Source: Rhodocyclaceae bacterium
Lineage (GTDB): Bacteria > Pseudomonadota > Gammaproteobacteria > Burkholderiales > Rhodocyclaceae
Length of the DNA: 32,152 bases
Assembly (NCBI GenBank): GCA_004379165.1
Contig: NKXK01000011.1
Span: 1 to 32,152 of the forward strand
Reading direction: 5' to 3'
Shown: positions 24,160-31,552 of the stretch, piece after piece
How positions within the stretch are numbered: position 1 is the stretch's first letter
Layout: the number at the start of each line of letters is the position of its first letter
Notes under the pieces: generated by a model
The model's input: only the letters and a program-made list of their open reading frames with translations
What the model was told of the DNA's origin: nothing
Database searches by the model: none
Translations under genes and position numbers: made by a program

Positions 24160-24918
24160 CTAGCGGAGTCCGGCGGTACTCAACCAGATGCCGGTAGCCA
24201 GCATGACCAGTGCAAACGCCTTGCGCATCTGCCGTTCCGGCAGTTTATGGGCCAGCGTCACCCCGGCGGAGACGGTGAACAGGCCACCGGCGGCCAGCGG
24301 CAGCCCCAATCGCCAATCCACTTGCTGTGCCTGCGCATACGTTGCCAGCGCCACCGCCGCACTCGGCGCCACCAGGGACAGTGCCAGGCCTTGTGCACGT
24401 GCTTGGCGTTGCCCCAGCCAACCCGCCAGCAGCGGCGTCGCCAGCAGACTGCCGCCGATTCCGAGCAGGCCCATGCTGCTGCCGCCGACCATGCCCACCA
24501 CTGGCAAGCTGCGTCGCTGCAAAGGCAACTCGCTCGCCGAGTCGGCGTGTCGGCGGGAACGGAGCAGGCGCAGCGCGAGCAAGACGAGGAAGGCCCCAAA
24601 GACGATACGCAATACCGCCTGATCGAGGCGGGTCGCAAAGATCGCCAGTCCCCAGGTGGTCAGCATGCCAGGGACGGCGATGGCGAGCATGTCGGGCCAG
24701 TCGATGGCCAGCCGTTGGTGGTAACGCCACCAGGCGATCAGCAAATTGGGGGTCATCAGCGCCAGCGCGGTGCCCTGTGCCATGGATTGCGGCATCCCGA
24801 GCCCGAGCGCCAGCAGGGGGACCGCGATGATGCCGCCGCCGATGCCAAAAAGGCCGCCAAACAGGCCGAGCGCAGCGCCGGCGCCAAGAGTCAGCAGAAG
24901 TTCGGGAATCGGGGGCAT
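24160..24918 (-). CDS. TauE/SafE-type membrane permease (252 aa)
   Basis: Member of the TSUP (TauE/SafE) family, usually exporters of sulfite, sulfoacetate or related organosulfur anions. About eight hydrophobic segments, and the duplicated family signature GLFGGLFGIGGGIIAVPLL (about 18-36) and GSSMGLLGIGGSLLATPLL in the second half. The start at 24918 (MPPIPELLLTLG) is used; an in-frame TTG 60 nt upstream gives an atypical polar leader. It is divergent from a LysR gene across about 100 nt, so probably controlled by it. The substrate is unknown. A role in sulfur balance during Fe-S synthesis is possible but only positional. Confidence 0.88.
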   Translation of the reverse strand: MPPIPELLLTLGAGAALGLFGGLFGIGGGIIAVPLLALGLGMPQSMAQGTALALMTPNLLIAWWRYHQRLAIDWPDMLAIAVPGMLTTWGLAIFATRLDQAVLRIVFGAFLVLLALRLLRSRRHADSASELPLQRRSLPVVGMVGGSSMGLLGIGGSLLATPLLAGWLGQRQARAQGLALSLVAPSAAVALATYAQAQQVDWRLGLPLAAGGLFTVSAGVTLAHKLPERQMRKAFALVMLATGIWLSTAGLR

Positions 24919-24955
24919 GTCAGCTGCGCAGGTCGGGTGTCGGTGACGGGATGAT

Positions 24956-24979
24956 ATTGATTTCAAAAAATCGATCAAT
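24956..24979. promoter_or_regulatory. Candidate LysR binding site in the tauE/lysR intergenic region
   Basis: ATTGAT-N12-ATCAAT is a perfect 6-bp inverted repeat in an AT-rich patch between the divergent genes, and contains a T-N11-A core. It is where a LysR regulator would be expected to bind to control both genes. Confidence 0.45.
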
Positions 24980-25017
24980 CACAGAAAATGTATTTGATTC
25001 ATGCGAGGAGTGCATTA

Positions 25018-25944
25018 ATGAACCCGGTTTCCGATCTGGCCTTTTTCGTGGTTGTTGCCCGTCAGGCCTCGCTGGCCGCGGCCGCACAGGTACTTGGTGT
25101 GGCGCCACCGAATGTCAGCCGGCGGTTGGCCGCGCTGGAGCGTCGGTTGGGTTTGCGCCTGCTCAACCGCACCACCCGTCGTCTCAGTCTGACCGAGGCG
25201 GGTCGCCGTTACCTGGCGCGGGGGGAACAGATCATGCTCGACCTGGCAGGGCTGGAGCAGTCGCTGGCCTCCGACCGCGATGCCGTCCGCGGTCAATTGC
25301 GGATCAATGCCAGTTTTGGCTTCGGTCGTCGCCATCTGGCGCCACTGATCTCGGTGTTTTCGCGCCACTATCCAGAGGTCGAATTCGTGCTCGAGTTGAG
25401 CGATCATCCGCGCGATTTGACCGAGCATGCCTACGATATCGGTATCCGCTTTGGCGAGCCGCCAGACAGCCGTGTGGTTGCCCGCCGCATCGCCGGCAAT
25501 CGCCGCCTGCTGTGCGCGTCGCCTGCCTACCTGGCGGAGGCGGGACACCCCGAGACGCCTCAGTCGCTGAGCCGGCATCGCTGTATCGTCATTCGGGAGA
25601 ATGCACAGGTCTACAACCACTGGCATCTCAGCGACGGTCAGCGCCACGAACTGGTCAAGGTTGGCGGGCCGCTCAGCGCCAATCATGGTGAAATCGCCGT
25701 TGACTGGGCTCTGGCCGGGCATGGTGTCGTGCTGCGCTCGGAGTGGGACGTCGCGGGCTATCTGCGCAGCGGCGAACTGTTGCGGGTGCTGGCGCCCTGG
25801 ATCGGCGCCGGGGCAGACATTCATGCCGTCTATCCGAACCGTCATTTTGTGCCGGCCAAGGTGCGGGTGTTTCTCGATTTTCTGGAGGCACACTTCGCCG
25901 ACACCCGGGGCGGACCGACGTCAGCAGACGGGTTCGCCTGGTAG
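25018..25944 (+). CDS. LysR-family transcriptional regulator (308 aa)
   Basis: N-terminal winged helix-turn-helix (about 1-60) with the usual LAAAAQVLGVAPPNVSRRLAALERRLGLRLLNRTTRRLSLTEAG, then an effector-binding domain of the CrgA-like type (VRGQLRINASFGFGRRHLAPLI). The ATG at 25018 has GAGGAG about 8 nt upstream; an upstream in-frame start adds 10 residues. It is divergent from the TauE-type permease. It ends 9 nt before the stop of nifM, which comes from the other side, with no terminator between. The inducer is unknown. Confidence 0.93.
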   Translation: MNPVSDLAFFVVVARQASLAAAAQVLGVAPPNVSRRLAALERRLGLRLLNRTTRRLSLTEAGRRYLARGEQIMLDLAGLEQSLASDRDAVRGQLRINASFGFGRRHLAPLISVFSRHYPEVEFVLELSDHPRDLTEHAYDIGIRFGEPPDSRVVARRIAGNRRLLCASPAYLAEAGHPETPQSLSRHRCIVIRENAQVYNHWHLSDGQRHELVKVGGPLSANHGEIAVDWALAGHGVVLRSEWDVAGYLRSGELLRVLAPWIGAGADIHAVYPNRHFVPAKVRVFLDFLEAHFADTRGGPTSADGFAW

Positions 25945-25953
25945 ATCGTCGGC

Positions 25954-26808
25954 TCAGGCCGGCTGGCGTGCCTCGGGGCGCGCGAAAAGCTGTTTGATCC
26001 AGCTGCGCTGCGCATCGCGGCGACGTTTGTCGCTCAGGCGCTCGATGATGTGTTCACTGACCTCGGCGAAGGGGAGCATGCCAAAGGGCGGGATTTCCTC
26101 GCAGTAGATCAGGTGCAGACCGATCGGCGATTCGAGCACCGTGCTGACTTCGCCCTGAGCGAGTGCGAAGGCTGCCGGCTCGAGTTCGCTGTACAGCTGG
26201 CCGCGTTTCACCGTCCCGAGCAGGCCGCCTTCCATGGCCGTCGGGCATTGCGAGTGGCGCAGGGCCGCCTTGCCGAAGGCGCCAGCAAGATCCCGATTTT
26301 GGGCACTTTTCCAGGTTGACCGCAGAGCGTCGAGCGTCGCGATGCCCTGCTGCTTTTCCTTAACATTGCCGTAGGTAATCAGGATGTGGCGCAGCTTGCG
26401 TGTTTCGGGCCGGTCGAAGGCTTCCGGATGCAGGCGGTAGTAGATTTCGGCATCGACGACGCTGACCTCAGGAACGTCCGCGGCAATCTTGTCGAGCACG
26501 GCTTCGACCTTGAGATCACGCTCGACGGCAGCGGCAAGCGACTCAGCCTGCAGGCCCAGCCGTTCCAGATCGTGATGCATTTCATCATCGCTGGCATAGC
26601 GTTGGCGGATCTCGGCGAGCCGATTGTCGAGCGTGGCCGCGGGAACCACCACGCTGGCGGCTTCCGCCGTGGCCAGAATGCGCTGTTCGATCGATTCCTG
26701 ATTGCCGGCAACCGTGCTCAGTTTTTTGCGTTCCGGTTCGCTCAGCCCTTCGGGGGCTTTCTGGAATAGTTCCCAGGCGAGCTTGAGTTCGAGGTAAGCG
26801 TGCTGCAT
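25954..26808 (-). CDS. nifM: Nitrogenase maturation prolyl isomerase NifM (284 aa)
   Basis: Parvulin-type (PpiC) peptidyl-prolyl isomerase needed for folding of the Fe protein NifH. The C-terminal parvulin domain is recognisable in RKLRHILITYGNV, ALRHSQCPTAMEGGLLGTVKRGQLYSELE and SPIGLHLIYCEEIPP. The N-terminal helical half matches NifM rather than generic parvulins. Codons within 26281-26325 (LRSTWKSAQNRDLAG) derive from a dispersed DNA repeat, at the variable loop before the conserved HSQCPT segment. Last gene of the nifV operon, 3 nt after nifZ. Confidence 0.92.
   Translation of the reverse strand: MQHAYLELKLAWELFQKAPEGLSEPERKKLSTVAGNQESIEQRILATAEAASVVVPAATLDNRLAEIRQRYASDDEMHHDLERLGLQAESLAAAVERDLKVEAVLDKIAADVPEVSVVDAEIYYRLHPEAFDRPETRKLRHILITYGNVKEKQQGIATLDALRSTWKSAQNRDLAGAFGKAALRHSQCPTAMEGGLLGTVKRGQLYSELEPAAFALAQGEVSTVLESPIGLHLIYCEEIPPFGMLPFAEVSEHIIERLSDKRRRDAQRSWIKQLFARPEARQPA
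26281..26325 (-). repeat. Dispersed repeat copy F (inside nifM)
   Basis: The minus strand reads CTGCGGTCAACCTGGAAAAG followed by TGCCCAAAATCGGGATCTTGC. It closely matches copies A and B but is read in the frame CTG-CGG-TCA-ACC, one base different from the copy in ureF. Confidence 0.7.
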
Positions 26809-26811
26809 AGT

Positions 26812-27270
26812 TCAATCCTTGTGGTCGATGGCTTCCAGCGTGGCTTCCGGGATTTGAAGGACGCGCCCGGGCAGGCTGGAAAAATGGACGTGATAGGCCA
26901 CACCGCCGGGGGCATCGCGAATGACCTTGATCACCTCGCCGACCGCACCCAGAGCGACCAGTACCTCGCCGCCAACGGCCAGTTGTTTCGCGGCCTGGAC
27001 TTTTTCCCGGAACTCGAATTTCGATGGTGTCCACGGCTCGTCGGCGCCAATCAGCTCTTCCTCACGGCAGCCGACGATCTTGCCCTCGTCGAGGAAATTG
27101 ACCGAATAGATGATCTGGTCCTGGAGAAAAGTACCGACGTCGACGACGTAGCCGATACTGCCGCGGCGAACCAGAAAGGCGCCGGGTTCCAGCCCCGGGT
27201 AGGTGCCGTCGTTGCGGACGTTGCGCGTCAGGCGCACTGCCTCGCCGTAATCCCAGCGCGCGTCCATCAT
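26812..27270 (-). CDS. nifZ: Nitrogenase maturation protein NifZ (152 aa)
   Basis: NifZ helps mature the second P-cluster of the MoFe protein. The family segments DYGEAVRLTRNVRNDGTYPG, GxVGYVxDVGTFLQDQIIYSVNF and GCREEELI are present. Two successive ATG codons lie at 27270 and 27267; the first overlaps the nifW stop (ATGA). The C-terminal half repeats an SH3-like fold pattern (VGGEVLVALGAVGEVIKV). It lies between nifW and nifM. Confidence 0.93.
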   Translation of the reverse strand: MMDARWDYGEAVRLTRNVRNDGTYPGLEPGAFLVRRGSIGYVVDVGTFLQDQIIYSVNFLDEGKIVGCREEELIGADEPWTPSKFEFREKVQAAKQLAVGGEVLVALGAVGEVIKVIRDAPGGVAYHVHFSSLPGRVLQIPEATLEAIDHKD

Positions 27271-27611
27271 TCCTTGAACACCTTGTCGAGCGACACAAAT
27301 GAACTGAAGCCGCCATCCGGCTTGGCCTGGTTTTGGAAGACGGCAAACACCTTCTCGGTGATCGAGTTTGATTCGACGAAGTCCTGATAGGCGCGCTGCA
27401 GCCAGAGGCGGTAGATGCCGCGTTGCTGTGCCTCGTCCGGCGGCAGGTTGGGTGCCTGCTTGGCAATGTAGTCATGGAAACGCTGCAGGATGTGCAGGCG
27501 ATTCACATGCACGACCGAGGGCTCGAAGGGCACGTCGAAAAATTCGAGGAAGTCCTCAGCGGAAACCAGCTCTTCGAGGGCTTCTTCCAGGGTGAGTGTG
27601 ATGTCGTCCAT
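27267..27611 (-). CDS. nifW: Nitrogenase-stabilising protein NifW (114 aa)
   Basis: NifW associates with the MoFe protein and protects it or assists its maturation. Recognised by the LEELVSAEDFLEFFDVPFEPSVVHVNRLHILQRFHDYI segment and YRLWLQRAYQDFVESNSITEKVFAVFQ. Full length. It starts 8 nt after the preceding gene and overlaps nifZ by 4 nt. Confidence 0.95.
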   Translation of the reverse strand: MDDITLTLEEALEELVSAEDFLEFFDVPFEPSVVHVNRLHILQRFHDYIAKQAPNLPPDEAQQRGIYRLWLQRAYQDFVESNSITEKVFAVFQNQAKPDGGFSSFVSLDKVFKE

Positions 27612-27619
27612 GATGCCTC

Positions 27620-28168
27620 CTAGGCTGCTGCAAGGTTGAGGGATAGGTTTTCGCTTGCCGAGTCGTTCTCGGCTTCACTCTGAAACTCGTTGACCACCTC
27701 GAGCAGCTTGGCGGCGCCGAGGTGATCCTTGCTGTCGAGCGCTGCCAGTTTGTTCAGGCGATCACGCGATTCGGCAATGCGCCCGAGGCGTAGCAGGACG
27801 ATGCTTTCGGCCTTCAGGGCCAGCAGGTAGAAGCGCAACAGACCGAAGGAAATCGAAGCGGCAGAGCCAAGTTGCGCTTCATCGATCTGGCGCCAGTCAC
27901 GGGGCAGGCCGAGATATCCGGCCGACACGCGCATCGCGTGGTCGGCCACGATGAGCACGTCGTTCAGCCGGTGCTGGTAGAAATAGTAGCGATACAGCGC
28001 GACCAGCACCGTCAGGTGGTCCGGCGCCAGCAGGTGGGCGCGCAGCAGCGCCATTTCGGCGTTCGGCTGGCCGTAGTCGGCAGCGGCTTCGGCGATCAGC
28101 CGCTCCGCCTCGGCCGGCAGGGCGTCTTCGAAGTAGAGCTTGCAGTCGGAAAAGTCGAGCAGGTCCAT
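27620..28168 (-). CDS. TPR-like helical protein of the nif operon (182 aa)
   Basis: Not assigned to a named family. It is almost entirely helical, with TPR-like spacing: RAHLLAPDHLTVLVALYRYYFYQHRLNDVLIVADHAM, then LLRFYLLALKAESIVLLRLGRIAESRDRLNKLAALD. The ATG at 28168 is one base past the cysE stop; an earlier in-frame start overlaps cysE by nearly 150 nt. A gene of this kind sits between cysE and nifW in some proteobacterial nif clusters, as I recall. A scaffold or chaperone role for nitrogenase maturation is a reasonable guess from TPR character and neighbours. Confidence 0.8.
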   Translation of the reverse strand: MDLLDFSDCKLYFEDALPAEAERLIAEAAADYGQPNAEMALLRAHLLAPDHLTVLVALYRYYFYQHRLNDVLIVADHAMRVSAGYLGLPRDWRQIDEAQLGSAASISFGLLRFYLLALKAESIVLLRLGRIAESRDRLNKLAALDSKDHLGAAKLLEVVNEFQSEAENDSASENLSLNLAAA

Positions 28169-28169
28169 G

Positions 28170-28982
28170 TCAGTGCGTCGCCTCGTGCGATAGGGTGTGC
28201 ATCTCGGTGTTCTCGCAGCACAGGTCGCCGGCCGAGCAGGTACGGCACTCGCCGCTGTGGTCGGGAGGCGGTGGTTCGTTCCGGACTTCGGCCAGTTCAC
28301 GCTCCAGGGTTTCAATGCGCTCGATCAGGCAGGCGATGGACTTGGCGACCGGGTCAGGCATCACGTTGTGGTCGAGCGCGATGGTTCCGGATTTGTCGAG
28401 ATAGGGGCGCAGCGGCGACACCCGGGTATCGACGATGCGGCCGGGAACGCCGACTACCGTGCGATCAGCGGGCACGTCCTTGACCACCACCGAGTTGGCA
28501 CCGACGCGGACGCGCTCTCCAACGGTGATCGGGCCGAGAATCTTGGCGCCGGCGCCGACAACCACGCCGTCAGCCAGCGTCGGGTGGCGCTTTCCCTTGT
28601 TCCAGGAGGTGCCACCGAGCGTGACGCCATGGTAGAGGGTCACGTCGTCGCCGACTTCAGCGGTTTCGCCGATCACGACGCAGGCGCCGTGGTCGATGAA
28701 GAAACGGCGGCCGATGGTTGCACCCGGATGGATGTCGACATTCGTCAGCGTGCGGCTGAGGAAGGACAGGAAGCGCGCCGGAAAACGCCAGCCGCTTTGC
28801 CACAGCCGATGCGACAGGCGATGGACGAGGATGGCATGGACCCCGGGGTAGGTGGTTATCACCTCGAGGGTCGATCGGGCAGCTGGATCACGCTGGAACA
28901 CGCAATCCAGATCCTCGCGCAGGGTTGACCAGAGTCCGGGTGGCGGCAGGGTGGTTTGCGACATGGGCAGGGTTTCAGACAT
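28170..28982 (-). CDS. cysE: Nif-linked serine O-acetyltransferase CysE (270 aa)
   Basis: Makes O-acetylserine from serine and acetyl-CoA, boosting cysteine supply for NifS. The left-handed beta-helix signature is clear ([42 protein letters not shown]), with catalytic His in DHG and YHG. It is the short EpsC-like type without the long E. coli N-terminal domain. The C terminus carries an unusual Cys/His-rich tail, [27 protein letters not shown] region, that may bind metal or sense thiols. The ATG at 28982 overlaps nifV by 8 nt; 28964 is an alternative. Confidence 0.93.
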   Translation of the reverse strand: MSETLPMSQTTLPPPGLWSTLREDLDCVFQRDPAARSTLEVITTYPGVHAILVHRLSHRLWQSGWRFPARFLSFLSRTLTNVDIHPGATIGRRFFIDHGACVVIGETAEVGDDVTLYHGVTLGGTSWNKGKRHPTLADGVVVGAGAKILGPITVGERVRVGANSVVVKDVPADRTVVGVPGRIVDTRVSPLRPYLDKSGTIALDHNVMPDPVAKSIACLIERIETLERELAEVRNEPPPPDHSGECRTCSAGDLCCENTEMHTLSHEATH

Positions 28983-30111
28983 GGTGAGGGTTCCTCAGGT
29001 CGTCGAGGAAGGTGCGCAGGTCATCCGCCTCCGGCGGATGTTTGTGTTCAGCGACAAAACGCCGCACCTGCGCCAGCAGCGGTTCGGCTTCGGCATCGCC
29101 AACGGCCAGACCGAGTCGGGCATAGACGAGGCTGACCGCGCGCGTGCCGGAATGCTTGCCGAGGACGATGCGGTGTTCCTGACCGACTTCACGGGGGTCG
29201 AAGCCCTGGTAGTTGTCCGGATGCTTGATCAGCCCATCGACATGGATGCCTGCCTCATGCGTGAAGGCGCCGGGGCCGACGACGCTTTTTTGCCAGGGCA
29301 CGGAACGCCCCGAGGCGCTGGCGACGGTGTGCGAAAGCGCGGGAAAACGGCGTAGGTCGATGCCGGTACGGATGCCATGCAGCTTGTCCAGGCCGAGCAC
29401 AACCTCCTCAAGCGGCGCATTGCCGGCACGTTCGCCGAGGCCGTTGACCGTGGTATTGACGTGCGTGGCGCCGGCCTTGCAGGCGGCTAACGTATTGGCG
29501 GTCGCCAGACCCATGTCGTCATGGGCATGCATTTCGATTTCCAGGCCCGTGTGGCGGCGCAGGTGGGCGACCCGCTCGTAGGTTCCGAAAGGTTCGAGGA
29601 TGCCCAGCGTGTCGGCAAAGCGCAGGCGACGGGCGCCGGCGCGTTCGGCGATGGCGGCGATCTGGCAGAGGAAATCCGGTTCGGCGCGCGATGCGTCCTC
29701 GCAACCGATGCTGACCTCGAGACCGAGAGTCCGTGCCTGATCGATGTAGCGTGGTAGAACCGCCAGCAGCCAGGCACGGTTCTGGCGGAATTTGTAGGCC
29801 AGGTGTTGCTCCGAGGCGGGCACTGAAATATCGACAAGGTGTGCGCCAAGGTTGGCGCAAGCGGCGATGTCGGCTTCGTGCATCCGGCTCCACAGCATCA
29901 GCCGGGCGTTCAGCCTCAGCGTGCTGACCGCACGGATCGAATCGCGTTCTTCGGCACCCATGGCCGGGATGCCGACTTCCAGTTCGGGGACGCCGATGGC
30001 GTCGAGTTGGCGGGCGATGGCCAGCTTTTCAGTCAGGGTGAACGCCACGCCGGCCGACTGTTCGCCGTCGCGCAGGGTCGTGTCGTTGATGGTGACGAAA
30101 GCTTGTTGCAT
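28975..30111 (-). CDS. nifV: Homocitrate synthase NifV (378 aa)
   Basis: Condenses acetyl-CoA and 2-oxoglutarate to homocitrate, the organic ligand of FeMo-co. The TIM-barrel signature [17 protein letters not shown] (Arg14, Asp15, Glu17) and the metal-binding [16 protein letters not shown] are present, as is [15 protein letters not shown]. The ATG at 30111 is preceded by AAAGGAG; the open frame extends upstream through the promoter, which is not coding. It heads the operon nifV-cysE-orf-nifW-nifZ-nifM. Confidence 0.97.
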   Translation of the reverse strand: MQQAFVTINDTTLRDGEQSAGVAFTLTEKLAIARQLDAIGVPELEVGIPAMGAEERDSIRAVSTLRLNARLMLWSRMHEADIAACANLGAHLVDISVPASEQHLAYKFRQNRAWLLAVLPRYIDQARTLGLEVSIGCEDASRAEPDFLCQIAAIAERAGARRLRFADTLGILEPFGTYERVAHLRRHTGLEIEMHAHDDMGLATANTLAACKAGATHVNTTVNGLGERAGNAPLEEVVLGLDKLHGIRTGIDLRRFPALSHTVASASGRSVPWQKSVVGPGAFTHEAGIHVDGLIKHPDNYQGFDPREVGQEHRIVLGKHSGTRAVSLVYARLGLAVGDAEAEPLLAQVRRFVAEHKHPPEADDLRTFLDDLRNPHHV

Positions 30112-30134
30112 GGCAATCTCCTTTGGCTCAATTG

Positions 30135-30150
30135 AGCAAGCGCGGTGCCA
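30135..30150 (-). promoter_or_regulatory. Sigma54 -24/-12 promoter of the nifV operon
   Basis: The minus strand reads TGGCACCGCGCTTGCT, one change from consensus, with exact GG-N10-GC spacing. The predicted start is near 30124, leaving a very short leader with AAAGGAG before the ATG at 30111. Confidence 0.9.
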
Positions 30151-30200
30151 GCTTTTAAGTTTCTGATTTATATGGTTTCTGTAGGCTTCCGTCGGGCGCC

Positions 30201-30216
30201 TGTCGCAAACCTGACA
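30201..30216. promoter_or_regulatory. NifA upstream activator site for nifV
   Basis: TGTCGCAAACCTGACA is an exact TGT-N10-ACA, 50 nt upstream of the sigma54 element. The spacing is the same as at the SIR2-like operon. Confidence 0.85.
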
Positions 30217-30244
30217 ATGCGCCGCTTCGCCTGGCTGGCCGGCA

Positions 30245-30276
30245 TAAACGCAAATGCCCGGCGGCGGGCCGGGCAT
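30245..30276 (-). terminator. Terminator after the 322-aa unknown gene
   Basis: On the minus strand ATGCCCGGC-N5-GCCGGGCAT forms a perfect 9-bp stem followed by TTGCGTTTAT. It separates this gene from the nifV promoter. Confidence 0.65.
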
Positions 30277-30301
30277 CCATGAGGCTGTCGATCACGGTGA
30301 T

Positions 30302-31270
30302 TTACACGGTATAAGGTGCGTGCAGCCAATGGCGAATGGCGTCCACATCCTTCTGCGGCAGATAGGCAAATCCACCCAGGGCATCTTCCACGGCCGACTG
30401 GGCGACCCAGTAGGGTACGCTCTTGGTGGTCAGCATGTGGAAGTACCAGGCCATCGGGTAACCGGCGCCGCGGTCGAAGTGTTGCAGGGCTTCCTGCAAT
30501 TTCAGGCCGGAAGTCCCTGCCGACGCTTCGAATTCCGGGGGCTCGCCGGCAAGCGTGGCAATCGGCTGGGCACGGAATATCGGCTGATGGTAACGATCGA
30601 GGTGTTCGCGGGTGGCGACCACCCAGTGATTGCAAAAGCTGCTGGTGGCACCGGCACTGGTCTTTGACCAGTCTTCGAACAGGCGGTGGATCGGCGCCGG
30701 TTCGGCCTTCTGTTGCAGCATGCGCCGGAGAAAGGCGCCAATGTGCTGAATGCGCCGGAAGATGTAGTGCGGCAGGCCCAGAGGCACCAAGGCCTCGTCG
30801 CCAAGCCGGGGATCGACCAATTCCTCGATGGTCGATGGATCATTGACGAAAAGACGGTGCGCCCGCACCTCCTGGTGATCCTCGATTTCGAGTTGAAGGA
30901 AAGCTTCGTGCGCCTCGCCTTCCTGGGCTACGAGGTAGTGCGTCTGGCCGACCAGCCGGGTGGCGTAGAGGGTATTGTCTGCATGGTCGTCGATCAGTTG
31001 TCCGATATCGCCATCGCGTTCATCGAGTGCATTCTCGACCCAACGTTCAAGATTGTCGGTGATCCGGTTGCCGCTGGCATCGACAATGCCGCCGAGGCGA
31101 TACCAGCCGCCACGGGCAAAGACATGGCGGAATTTCCAGTCAGGAAGTTCGGTGGCCAGGACCTTGACCAGTGCGGATGGTCCGGCGGCGACGGATGTAC
31201 GTGTGCAGGTCTCGATGATTGCGGGCGAGAGTGCCTTGCAGTACTCGCTCCAGGCCTGATTTTCCTTCAT
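30302..31270 (-). CDS. Protein of unknown function (322 aa), next to nifV
   Basis: I do not recognise the family. It looks soluble, Trp- and His-rich, with no signal peptide, membrane segment or nucleotide-binding motif. Visible stretches include FARGGWYRLGGIVDASGNRITDNLERWV, LPHYIFRRIQHIGAFLRRML and a C-terminal YPMAWYFHMLTTKSVPYWV. The ATG at 31270 has no good ribosome-binding site, since GGGAGG is about 14 nt too far, so the start is uncertain. It reads toward nifV but ends at a terminator. No convincing NifA or sigma54 site lies upstream. The intact frame and nif-typical codon use suggest a real gene. Confidence 0.75.
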   Translation of the reverse strand: MKENQAWSEYCKALSPAIIETCTRTSVAAGPSALVKVLATELPDWKFRHVFARGGWYRLGGIVDASGNRITDNLERWVENALDERDGDIGQLIDDHADNTLYATRLVGQTHYLVAQEGEAHEAFLQLEIEDHQEVRAHRLFVNDPSTIEELVDPRLGDEALVPLGLPHYIFRRIQHIGAFLRRMLQQKAEPAPIHRLFEDWSKTSAGATSSFCNHWVVATREHLDRYHQPIFRAQPIATLAGEPPEFEASAGTSGLKLQEALQHFDRGAGYPMAWYFHMLTTKSVPYWVAQSAVEDALGGFAYLPQKDVDAIRHWLHAPYTV

Positions 31271-31552
31271 GACGACTATATGGACGCCTCCCGTTTGCCA
31301 AGGACGAAATTTATGTGTTGGGACAGATAGGCTGCAGTTCTATATCCGGCCTGTTGTGCAGGAATGGACCTGCTGGCCCTGATGGAATCCGCTGACCCGC
31401 GCCTCATTCTCCTGGAGGACTCAAAGTCCTTTCCGTCATACAGGCTTGGCGGGTCACGGTCTGACCTGTTTGCCATCACACTTTCATCGACCTTGCGCAA
31501 CCTTTACGGCGGCCACTCCTTTCTTAAAGTGGTTGATACACCCGTCAATCGC
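31271..31552 (-). other. Non-coding flank of the IS110-family element, with hairpins
   Basis: I see no convincing gene here. In the transposase direction it holds three small hairpins: CCACT/AGTGG (31513-31532), GGTCA-GACCG-TGACC (31452-31466) and AGGACT-TTG-AGTCCT (31416-31430). IS110-family elements encode a structured bridge RNA in a terminal non-coding region, so part of this could be that RNA. The element boundary cannot be placed. Confidence 0.4.

Noticed and set aside
31283..31300. GG-N10-GC spacing upstream of the 322-aa gene suggesting a sigma54 promoter
   Set aside because: The -12 half is AGGCG instead of TTGC, the start would fall about 4 nt from the ATG, and no TGT-N10-ACA is nearby.
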